From the NCBI GenBank assembly GCA_029260495.1, contig JAJDDD010000009.1, forward strand, positions 310,001 through 374,000: a stretch of DNA of 64,000 nucleotides. The letters are read 5' to 3'. Shown here piece by piece: positions 51,592-59,323 of this stretch. Both the position numbers and the translations under genes were made by a program. The number at the start of each line of letters is the position of its first letter. The stretch's first letter is position 1. Under the pieces are notes generated by a model. That model was given only the letters and a program-made list of their open reading frames with translations, searched no databases and had not been told where the DNA came from. This stretch comes from Phycisphaerales bacterium (lineage in GTDB: Bacteria > Planctomycetota > Phycisphaerae > Phycisphaerales > UBA1924).

Positions 51592-52269
51592 ATGAGGGAA
51601 AGCGATATCCCCCGGACGTCATTTGACGGCCCCGGGCGGGACATGCAGGCGGTCTGGGATGCTCTGGTGCATGACGCCAAGGTATTTCTGGCTGTGGTGA
51701 GCAGAGCTGGGACGCTGTTGTTCGTCAATGGTCGAGCGGCACGGGAGCTCGGGGCCAGTCGAAGTTCGCTGGTAGGGCGCTCTCTTTCGGAGTTTTTTCC
51801 GGACGACTGGTTCGCTGAGCGACTTGAGTTCATCAATAAAGCGCTGGAAACGGGCGAGCCTGTGATTGTCAAAGGTATGCGGGGCGGTTCGTGGACACGA
51901 ACGACCTTCCGTGCGATGCCTGGAGAAACAGATGAGAGTCAGGAGCAGGTTCTGATTGTCTGCCGGCCCTCATCGGAGCTTGATCCCGAGCATCGACGCG
52001 CTGGCGAGACAGGGGTGTTTCTCGCGAAGTGCCAGACAAAGGGGCAGCTCGACTCGCTGACGCAGCGAGAGCTTGAACTGCTGCGTTATATCGGACAAGG
52101 ATTCTCGACTGCGGAGATTGCAAAGCGGCTGCACCGGAGTGTGAAGACCATCGAATGGCATCGTGTGTCGCTAGGAAGCAAGCTTGGGGTGAGCAATCGT
52201 GTTGAGCTTGCGCGGATTGCGATCCAGTCCGGCTTGTGCAACCTGGACGACACAGCCTGTCCGGCGTGA
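51592..52269 (+). CDS. PAS-LuxR type transcription regulator (225 aa)
   Basis: A PAS domain (about residues 20-125: FLAVVSRAGTLLFVNGRAARELG ... VGRSLSEFFPDDW) is joined to a C-terminal LuxR/FixJ helix-turn-helix (SLTQRELELLRYIGQGFSTAEIAKRLHRSVKTIEWHR). There is no phospho-receiver domain, so signal sensing probably occurs through the PAS domain itself. ATG 51592 has GAAGG 6 bases upstream; the in-frame starts at 51511 and 51571 lack spacing. A palindrome lies in its promoter region. Confidence 0.85.
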   Translation: MRESDIPRTSFDGPGRDMQAVWDALVHDAKVFLAVVSRAGTLLFVNGRAARELGASRSSLVGRSLSEFFPDDWFAERLEFINKALETGEPVIVKGMRGGSWTRTTFRAMPGETDESQEQVLIVCRPSSELDPEHRRAGETGVFLAKCQTKGQLDSLTQRELELLRYIGQGFSTAEIAKRLHRSVKTIEWHRVSLGSKLGVSNRVELARIAIQSGLCNLDDTACPA

Positions 52270-52465
52270 AGCTGGGCGGGGGGCGCCAGCTGTGCGGTTC
52301 GGTGGACGGCACGAGGCTCTCGCGATGAATCTATCGGGCAGTTTGTGGTCCATAAGTCCTTTCGTAGCAATAACTTCGTTGCTGAAAGCCGTTCGGTCGA
52401 GTAGAGTATTGGCTCATGAGCCCAGCCATTTGGATTGAGTGATCCTCCCATCGTGAGTCCACATC

Positions 52466-54640
52466 TTGTCGCGTGTGTCGCCTTCTTTTTGTTTGAACCT
52501 TCGCCGTTTGCGTAGCGCTGCGGTTGTTGTGTGTGCGTGCGCATTTGTGGCGGGCTCGGGTGTGGCGCAGCATGAGGTTGGGGGTCATCAAGAGGGTGTC
52601 ACCGAGTTGGAGGCGGGCAGGCCTGTCGGGGCTGAGAGCGATGCGCGAGTAGATCCGCGCGTCGGGTTTTTCAGTGGATTAAATCCCGGCGACGGACAGC
52701 GCGACGGCGATGGTGGAGGAGGGGCGGTCGGGCACACCGATCAGCGCGGGGCGCGCGGCGGAGTAGAGCGTCTTCTTTTCGAGCAGCGCGTCATCGAGCA
52801 TAATTTTGGCGTTGGGCCCAACGGTCTGCTCGCGGTGGCGACGAGCTGTGTGTTTCGCGCGACAGCTGCGGACGACTTCACGCTTGATGGCGCCGCGATG
52901 CTCGCACGGATTGAGTGGGAAGGCGTGTACTTCGGAGCGGCATTTGACAATCCTGGGCCAGACCTTGATTTTCGGATCACGCTGTATGAAGACAGCGGCG
53001 CGGGTAATGTTGGTGCGATCGTAGCGGACATTGGCAGCTTCACGCTGACAAAGTCGCTACATCCGCGGGATCCGCTGCTTGCTGTGGCGCCGGTGTATAC
53101 ATACTCAGCAGAGCTTGATGAACCGATTGCGCTGGCGGGGGGCGTGCGGTATTGGCTGTCGATCAACGTGAATCCATCGGGGCCCTTTGGTCCATCGTTT
53201 GGATGGGCGGTGAGCGATGATGGGAATGCCGCCGACACGCTGGAGACGGATCAGCCGTTGCAGAATCAGTCGGTTGCTTGTTTGGAGTTGCCCACGGGGA
53301 CGTTTATTCCCGGGGGGAGCGTGGGGCTTGACGCGGATCTGGCCTTCAGACTTTTCGCACAGTGCGCGGCAGATGACTGCAACTGCAACGGGACGCCGGA
53401 CGCGGATGAGCTTGCGAGCGGCGCCGCAGCAGACTGCAATGACAACGGGATCCCCGATGACTGCGATGTTTTGCTTGGGCTCGCGACGGACTGCGACGGT
53501 GACGGCATTCTTGATTTGTGCCAATCGGAAGTGAGCTATTCAGACAGCGCCGAACACGACGGGCCATTCGGGACGGGCGCTGCAGCGACATTGTCCTTTG
53601 CTTCGCCGCCGCTCGCGGGAAGCGATGTCGCGGTGACGATCGACGTGCGTGGGGACTTTAACGCGGCTGACGAAACCCTGCGTGTGCTCCTTAATGGTGA
53701 GGATCTGGGTTTTTTCCTTATCGAGAATGGCAGAGATTGTCCGGCTGCGGCGCAACAAATCGAGCTGACGTTATCAGAAGCGGAATACAACGCGCTGGTG
53801 AAAGGGACGGATGCGGTGTTTGTGCTCGCTCCGAGTTCGCAGGTGCGGGTTGATTTTTGCAATGAAGAGACGCTGGCGCGTGTGTCGATTGCATATGACC
53901 TGCTCAACACGACGGATTGCAACAAGAACGGTGTTTTCGACGCGTGCGACATCACCGCGGGAACTTCACTGGATTGCAATGGCGATGGCGTGCCGGATGA
54001 ATGCCAGCTTGATGCGCTGTTCATTGAGACATCGCCGTTGATGGGCCCGGTCGATGGTGCGCAGGATTTGGAGTATGTGGTGCAGGGGGCGCCGGGGGCG
54101 ATGGGCGTGGTGCATTTGTTCTTCAGCGCGCGGGCGGATTTGAGCGCACAGTTCGAGTACATCGATGTGTATGCGAATAATGTGTTCGTCGGGTCTGTGT
54201 TTGTCTCCGGTGCGAATGACTGTCCGGGGCAGCCGGACACGGATCAGCTGAATATTGACCCTGTAGCGTTCAATGCGCTGCTGGAGGAGGACTTGCGGTT
54301 CCGGCTTGACCCGACAGCGCCGGTTGGCGGCGATCTGTGTGAGAATGGGGGGTCGATCGAGTTTTCGTTGCAGTACGATGCTGACGGCGGTTTCGATTGC
54401 AACTTCAACGGCATTCTGGACTCATGCGAGATCAAGAATCCAGATTTTGATCTGAACGGGAACAGCATTCCTGATGACTGCGAGACGCTTGGGGACATCA
54501 ACGGCGATGGCGTCGTGAATTCAGCCGATATGGCGGCGCTGCTGGGGGCGTGGGCTTCAGACGACTCGGTTTCAGACCTGAACCACGACGGCGTTGTGAA
54601 CGCGCTGGATCTGGCGTTTCTTCTCAGCTTGTTCACCTAA
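52466..54640 (+). CDS. large secreted protein with calcium-binding-like repeats and dockerin-like end
   Basis: A signal peptide (about residues 1-34) is followed by a beta-rich N-terminal domain (residues 100-305). Then two sets of Asp/Cys-rich repeats, such as DCNCNGTPDADELASGAAADCNDNGIPDDCD, resembling thrombospondin type 3 calcium loops, separate two further beta domains with the shared core 'NGEDLGFFLIENGRDCP' / 'NNVFVGSVFVSGANDCP'. The end is a dockerin-like pair (GDINGDGVVNSADMAALLGAW; DLNHDGVVNALDLAFLL). Function unknown, extracellular. The start is uncertain: TTG 52466 or GTG 52475, neither with a good ribosome binding site. Confidence 0.78.
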   Translation: MSRVSPSFCLNLRRLRSAAVVVCACAFVAGSGVAQHEVGGHQEGVTELEAGRPVGAESDARVDPRVGFFSGLNPGDGQRDGDGGGGAVGHTDQRGARGGVERLLFEQRVIEHNFGVGPNGLLAVATSCVFRATAADDFTLDGAAMLARIEWEGVYFGAAFDNPGPDLDFRITLYEDSGAGNVGAIVADIGSFTLTKSLHPRDPLLAVAPVYTYSAELDEPIALAGGVRYWLSINVNPSGPFGPSFGWAVSDDGNAADTLETDQPLQNQSVACLELPTGTFIPGGSVGLDADLAFRLFAQCAADDCNCNGTPDADELASGAAADCNDNGIPDDCDVLLGLATDCDGDGILDLCQSEVSYSDSAEHDGPFGTGAAATLSFASPPLAGSDVAVTIDVRGDFNAADETLRVLLNGEDLGFFLIENGRDCPAAAQQIELTLSEAEYNALVKGTDAVFVLAPSSQVRVDFCNEETLARVSIAYDLLNTTDCNKNGVFDACDITAGTSLDCNGDGVPDECQLDALFIETSPLMGPVDGAQDLEYVVQGAPGAMGVVHLFFSARADLSAQFEYIDVYANNVFVGSVFVSGANDCPGQPDTDQLNIDPVAFNALLEEDLRFRLDPTAPVGGDLCENGGSIEFSLQYDADGGFDCNFNGILDSCEIKNPDFDLNGNSIPDDCETLGDINGDGVVNSADMAALLGAWASDDSVSDLNHDGVVNALDLAFLLSLFT

Positions 54641-54710
54641 GAAAAGAGACTGCAAGGAAGCAGGAGTGTGGGGTGAGCGCCGGTGGGCGTGTGCGGGTAC
54701 GATGCGCCTT

Positions 54711-55553
54711 ATGCGAATCTTGCTGACCAACGACGATGGTGTACGCGCGCCGGGGATCCGCGCGATGTACGAAGCGTTGATTGACGCTGATGGCGATCTG
54801 GGCGGGGCTCTGGCGGAGACGGTGTTGGTGTGCGCCCCGCTTACGGTGCAATCTGCGACGAGCCATGGGATTACGTTTGATCAGCCGCTGATGACAAGCG
54901 AGTTCATCGTGGATGATGCAATGCCTGTGCTGGCGGTAGATGGCAGGCCGGCGGACTGCGTGAAGCTGGCGCTGAGCAATCTTTGGCCGGAGCGTTTTGG
55001 TGAGGGGAGTCGGCCTGATCTGGTCATCAGCGGGATGAACGCTGGGGCCAATGTCGGGATCAACGTGATCTACTCAGGAACAGTGGCTGCGGCGCTGGAA
55101 GCGGCGTTCCTCGGTGTGCCTTCGATCGCGGTGAGCCTGCACCTGGGTCGAGGGAAACCTCGGTTTGATGTCGCGGCGAAGCATGCGCGCCAGGCGATTG
55201 ATCGGATACTGGAATCATGTGGTGAACAGAGGCAGTCGTTTGAATCGCACACCTGCTTGAATGTGGGTGTGCCTCAGACGGAGGAAGCTGGCCCGCTGCC
55301 TGAGATACGGGTGTGTCCGATGAATCGGCACGGGCATGAAGACGCGTATGAGCAGCGCGTAAGCCCAGGGGGCGACGTGTACTACTGGTCGTCGGGGGAC
55401 GGGCTTGGCTTTCGCGGGTTTGATGAGGGGGCGGATGTTGATCTGATGTGGAAGCAATGCATAACGGTGACGCCTCTGGAATACGATTTGACCAATCAAT
55501 CGCAGCTTGAGCTTTGGAAAGGGCGCGTGGAGGGGCAGCGCACGGGGGGATAG
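54711..55553 (+). CDS. surE: 5'-nucleotidase / stationary-phase survival protein SurE
   Basis: Metal-dependent phosphatase acting on nucleoside monophosphates. The start MRILLTNDDGVRAPGI carries the metal-binding DD, followed by VCAPLTVQSATSHGITF, 'VDGRPADCVKLAL', DLVISGMNAGANVGINVIYSGTVAAALEAAFLG (NxGxN and the SGTV metal/catalytic region). 280 aa is typical. ATG 54711 is chosen: a TACGAT box lies 7 bases upstream and the family starts exactly there. Confidence 0.94.
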   Translation: MRILLTNDDGVRAPGIRAMYEALIDADGDLGGALAETVLVCAPLTVQSATSHGITFDQPLMTSEFIVDDAMPVLAVDGRPADCVKLALSNLWPERFGEGSRPDLVISGMNAGANVGINVIYSGTVAAALEAAFLGVPSIAVSLHLGRGKPRFDVAAKHARQAIDRILESCGEQRQSFESHTCLNVGVPQTEEAGPLPEIRVCPMNRHGHEDAYEQRVSPGGDVYYWSSGDGLGFRGFDEGADVDLMWKQCITVTPLEYDLTNQSQLELWKGRVEGQRTGG

Positions 55554-55682
55554 CAACCATCAAAAACGCAGGCGACGCAACTCACGCTGCGCCGCCCGGA
55601 GGGAGAAAGAGAGTTTGCGACCTTGAAAAAGGGGTGAGGGGCTGCCTCCTTGCAGCCGCCGCCCCAGGTGTCTTGTGTGTGC

Positions 55683-56567
55683 TCAGCCGAGCAACTGATT
55701 GACCTCGTTGAGAGCGTCAGGCAGGCTGGTTGAGATATCGTTGATCTGCTTCTCAGTGAGTTTCAGTTCTTCGAGCACGTCAGCGGAGATTTCGAGGTCT
55801 TGTATGTCGAGTCGGAAGCCGGCGTTCATGCGCGCCGCGAGTTTGTCGCCGATGTGAACAATGCAGGGGAGCGCTCGGTTGCCTGAAGGGGCTTCGAGCG
55901 GGTTGTGGTGGAATCCGGTGACGAGTTTAAACGTCTGAGGGAACTTCCATTTGTCACAGAGGCCGGCGCCGAAGTGCTGATGATTGGCGCCAAAGACATT
56001 TTCTTCGATTTCGAGCATGGACTTCTGTGGCAGGCCTTCGCTGTCCAGGTCGAGTTGATCGAGGATTTCGATGAGTTTCTGGCGACTCGCCTGCATTTCG
56101 ACCATAACGCCGATGTCGTGGATGAGTCCGCCGAGGAACGCTTCGTCGGGGAGGCCGAGCTTGAGGCGGTCAGCGAGCATCTTGGCAGCGGTCGCGGTGG
56201 CGGTTGAGTGGTCCCAGAGTGTGCGCGCGGAGAAGTTCGGTGTGAGCTCGCCTCCGCGGAAGAGCTTGGCGAGGCTGGCAGCGATCGCGATGTTCTTGAC
56301 CGCGTTGAGCCCGAGGAGCACGATGGCGCGATTAATCGAGCCGATCTGTCCGGGCAAGCCGTAGAAGGCGGAGTTGACGACCTTCAGCAATCGCGAACAG
56401 AGCGCGGGGTCGTAGGAAATGACGTTGTGCAGATCCTGTGCTGTTGAGCTTGGATCTTCAACGAGTTCGATGATCTTCAGCGTGACTTCGGGAAGTGTCG
56501 CGATGTGGCTGATCTCTTGGATCGCACTGGCGACAACCTGGTCACGCTCTTGGGTGCTCACGCTCAT
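55683..56567 (-). CDS. HDOD-domain protein
   Basis: A single HDOD domain of 294 aa: LPEVTLKIIELVEDPSSTAQDLHNVISYDPALCSRLLKVVNSAFYGLPGQI near the start, LLGLNAVKNIAIAASL, 'LWDHSTATATAAKML', GGLIHDIGVMVEM and 'HFGAGLCDKWKFP'. HDOD proteins are signalling relatives of HD phosphohydrolases. No catalytic output domain is attached. ATG 56567 has GGAG 9 bases upstream; the long frame to 56759 is not coding-like. Confidence 0.92.
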   Translation of the reverse strand: MSVSTQERDQVVASAIQEISHIATLPEVTLKIIELVEDPSSTAQDLHNVISYDPALCSRLLKVVNSAFYGLPGQIGSINRAIVLLGLNAVKNIAIAASLAKLFRGGELTPNFSARTLWDHSTATATAAKMLADRLKLGLPDEAFLGGLIHDIGVMVEMQASRQKLIEILDQLDLDSEGLPQKSMLEIEENVFGANHQHFGAGLCDKWKFPQTFKLVTGFHHNPLEAPSGNRALPCIVHIGDKLAARMNAGFRLDIQDLEISADVLEELKLTEKQINDISTSLPDALNEVNQLLG

Positions 56568-56777
56568 CTTTTTGTTCTCCCAATTGGTCTGACGCCTCTT
56601 CTTGACGCGCCGTGTGGTCATGGTCCACATCGACTGTCCGCGCGGGCGACTTTGGGTCACTTTGCAGCTTGTGTGGATTTCGTTGAGCTGGCGGGCTGCG
56701 CCGCCCCTTGGAGCGGGGATCGAGTTTCCCGATAAGGGTGAAACGCTGAGGGGAGTCAAGCGGTATGTTGATGAGAT

Positions 56778-57635
56778 ATGGGACCTTATCGCCGAACCAG
56801 CGGATTCACGCTTGTTGAGTTGCTTGTTGTGATTTCGATCATCGCGGTGCTGCTTGGCATTACGATTCCCGCCTTGGCGGGGGCCCGGGAATCAGCCAAG
56901 GCGATCAAGTGTGGCGCCAATCTGCATCAACTCGGGGTCGCGGTGACGATGTACATCGGTGAGCACAAGGGCGAGCTGCCGCAGGTTCGCATTGACCAAT
57001 CGTCAGGGCAGGTTATGGAACGGCCGCTGGGGGACAACATCGGTTCGCTCTTTGGGGGGAAAAAGGGGACGCTGCCCGCGCTCCCCTCTTTGGGGATTGA
57101 TCTGGGAATTAATCGCATCGGCGCCGACCGGCGGCCGCTCAATGCATACATAGGAGACTTTGGCGAGGATGACGAGGTCGAGGTGTTTTCTGACCCGTCT
57201 GACAAAGGAACGACGGATCCTTCGCTGGCATTTCTGAGCCAGATTTCCGGCGTGCCGATCGACACAACGAGCATGTATGAGCTTCTGGGGACGAGCTACA
57301 ACCTGAACGATCACGCGCTGGACAGCGATCCCTCCGACGAGCCTTTTCCAACGCTCGTGCCGGAGCTTGGCGGGCGCATGCCGGAGGTTGATAATCCCTC
57401 GAAGACGTGGCTGATTGGAGACCAGCCGATCTATAACTTCGACGATGGCGGCGACCGCGGGCAGCGCTGGCACTTTGATCGCGTGCAGGCGGACCTTCTC
57501 TTTGTGGATACGCATGTTGAGGTTGGACTTGCGGTGCCGAACAGCTTGGCGCATACGACACCGGACTACACGTTCCTGCCTGCGTCGAGGTGGCTGGAGA
57601 GATTTGGCGTGGCTGAGGATGGCTCTGGCGGCTGA
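56778..57635 (+). CDS. prepilin-like protein (285 aa)
   Basis: The N-terminus RRTSGFTLVELLVVISIIAVLLGITIPAL is a classic type III prepilin peptidase site (cleavage after Gly, Glu at +5). The soluble part ends with a header motif 'FVDTHVEVGLAVPN', resembling the many planctomycete DUF1559-like pseudopilins. Probably a surface or secretion pseudopilin. A TATGTT box is 8 bases before the ATG, with no ribosome binding site. Convergent with the second pseudopilin gene. Confidence 0.85.
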   Translation: MGPYRRTSGFTLVELLVVISIIAVLLGITIPALAGARESAKAIKCGANLHQLGVAVTMYIGEHKGELPQVRIDQSSGQVMERPLGDNIGSLFGGKKGTLPALPSLGIDLGINRIGADRRPLNAYIGDFGEDDEVEVFSDPSDKGTTDPSLAFLSQISGVPIDTTSMYELLGTSYNLNDHALDSDPSDEPFPTLVPELGGRMPEVDNPSKTWLIGDQPIYNFDDGGDRGQRWHFDRVQADLLFVDTHVEVGLAVPNSLAHTTPDYTFLPASRWLERFGVAEDGSGG

Positions 57636-57654
57636 GCGAGCGGGACGTGATATT

Positions 57655-57978
57655 TTAATCAATAACAAGCGCGACTTCACCTGTCGCGGAGTCGTAGTTG
57701 AGGGAGTAGCCATCAGGCATGACCGGTGGCTCATTGCCCTGGAAGAGGTCGTCTGTGATCTCGGCGGGCCAGATTCCGTGATGCGACATGTAGACCTCAA
57801 CGGCCTTCTGGACAGCGGCATGGGTGCTGACAGCGGCGGCATCCTCGGCTTCACTGACGTGATGGGAGACGAGGGGGATCACAATCGCAGCAAGAATGCC
57901 GATAATGAGCACGACGATCATGATGTCGATCAGCGTAAATGCGTAGCGACGGAGCCTTGAGTGTGGAGGCGTGCGCAC
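57655..57978 (-). CDS. pseudopilin with unusual processing site (107 aa)
   Basis: RLRRYAFTLIDIMIVVLIIGILAAIVIPLV is a prepilin N-terminus, but the residue before Phe is Ala instead of Gly, and +5 is Asp instead of Glu. The soluble part (STHAAVQKAVEVYMSHHGIWPAE ... 'GYSLNYDSATGEVALV') resembles GspG-type major pseudopilins without the calcium loop. GTG 57978 has GAGGAG 8 bases upstream. It may form a short helical tip with other pseudopilins. 19 bases from the convergent prepilin gene. Confidence 0.78.
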   Translation of the reverse strand: MRTPPHSRLRRYAFTLIDIMIVVLIIGILAAIVIPLVSHHVSEAEDAAAVSTHAAVQKAVEVYMSHHGIWPAEITDDLFQGNEPPVMPDGYSLNYDSATGEVALVID

Positions 57979-58087
57979 GGTCGAATCTCCTCAAATGCCG
58001 AGACGGCGCCAAGGCGCTCTTCTGTGGGAGTATCGGCGTCGGTGGCGGAGTTCTTTATGAAGAGGGGGGCGTTTGAGCCCCGGGGGG

Positions 58088-59260
58088 TCAGGTCCGCTTG
58101 AGGTTCTCGCGCGAGATCATGAGTTCGAGCGTCTGGGAGACGAGGTCGCATTCGCGCTCCGTGAGGCGGTTATGGAAGGGGAGGGCGATGGTCCGCTGGC
58201 TGACGCGCTCCGCGATGGGAAAGTCGCCGGGCTTGTATCCGAAAAGCTCGCGGTAGAAGGGTTGAAGATGAATGCAGGGAAAGTAGGCGGCGGCGCCAAT
58301 ATCATGCCGACGCATGCCCATGATGACGCGATCGCGCTCATTGGCATTGAACTCCTCTGTCAGTCGCACAACGAACACGAACCAGCTCATGTCCACGGCT
58401 GGCTCAATAGTGGGGAGCACCAGAAATTCATTTCCCATGAGATGACGCATATACGTTTCTGCGACCTCGCGTCGACAATCAAGCAACTGGTCGAGGCGCT
58501 TCATCTGGCCGACGCCGATCGCGGCGGCGATTTCCGACAGACGATAATTGTAGCCAAGACGTTCGTGCGCAAGCCATGATCCTGCGTCAGTGGAATCATC
58601 AATCGTGGGTGTGCGGCGGCCCTGATTGCGAAGTGAACGGCAGAGATCGGCGAGTGTGTCGTCATCAGTGACGATCATGCCGCCTTCGCCGGTCGTGATT
58701 TGCTTGTTGGGATAGAAGCCAAAGACGGCGACCCGTCCGAATGAGCCGATGGGTCGGTCGCGCCACGCGCCGCCGAGCCCTTCGCATGCGTCTTCGATCA
58801 GGGGAATTTCGTGCTGGGCGGCGATGCGGCGGTAATCATCCATATGGGCGGGATTGCCGAAGGCTTCGACCGCGAGGATGGCCTTTGTTCTTGAAGTGAT
58901 GGCCGTCTGAAGTTTGGCGGGGTTCATGTTCAGCGATTGAGAGTCGATATCGACGAAGACAGGTTTAGCGCCAACGTAAAGGATGGCGTTGGCCGACGCG
59001 ATAAAGCTGAATGGGGTCGTGATGACTTCATCGCCGGGACCCACGCCGAGCGCGATCAAAGCGAGGTGAAGTCCGGCGGTGCCCGACGAGACGGCGACGG
59101 CGTGGGACCGACCGGTCCGGCGGGCGACCAACGACTCGAACTCTTCCTGCACGGGGCCGATTGAAAGGCGACCGGAGCGGAGAACATTGAGGACCGCTTC
59201 GACTTCGATTTCGGAGAGGTCAGGTCTGCTCAGGGGGATATCGTCGTTTTGCATACTCAT
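58088..59260 (-). CDS. DegT/DnrJ/EryC1-family aminotransferase
   Basis: PLP-dependent sugar aminotransferase of 390 aa. Motifs are VAVSSGTAGLHLALIALGVGPGDEVITTPFSFIASANAI, LIEDACEGLGGAW, the PLP lysine in FGFYPNKQITTGEGGMIVT, and 'LGYNYRLSEIAAAIGVGQMKRL'. It probably transfers an amino group to a nucleotide-linked keto sugar for surface polysaccharide. No other sugar genes are next to it. Start at 59260; the ATG at 59254 is equally possible. Confidence 0.92.
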   Translation of the reverse strand: MSMQNDDIPLSRPDLSEIEVEAVLNVLRSGRLSIGPVQEEFESLVARRTGRSHAVAVSSGTAGLHLALIALGVGPGDEVITTPFSFIASANAILYVGAKPVFVDIDSQSLNMNPAKLQTAITSRTKAILAVEAFGNPAHMDDYRRIAAQHEIPLIEDACEGLGGAWRDRPIGSFGRVAVFGFYPNKQITTGEGGMIVTDDDTLADLCRSLRNQGRRTPTIDDSTDAGSWLAHERLGYNYRLSEIAAAIGVGQMKRLDQLLDCRREVAETYMRHLMGNEFLVLPTIEPAVDMSWFVFVVRLTEEFNANERDRVIMGMRRHDIGAAAYFPCIHLQPFYRELFGYKPGDFPIAERVSQRTIALPFHNRLTERECDLVSQTLELMISRENLKRT

Positions 59261-59323
59261 TATCGAAGAGGGGAGAGGCCTTCGGTGATTGCGAGGAGGA
59301 TTGGCTGTAGCATTGCGGAAAGC

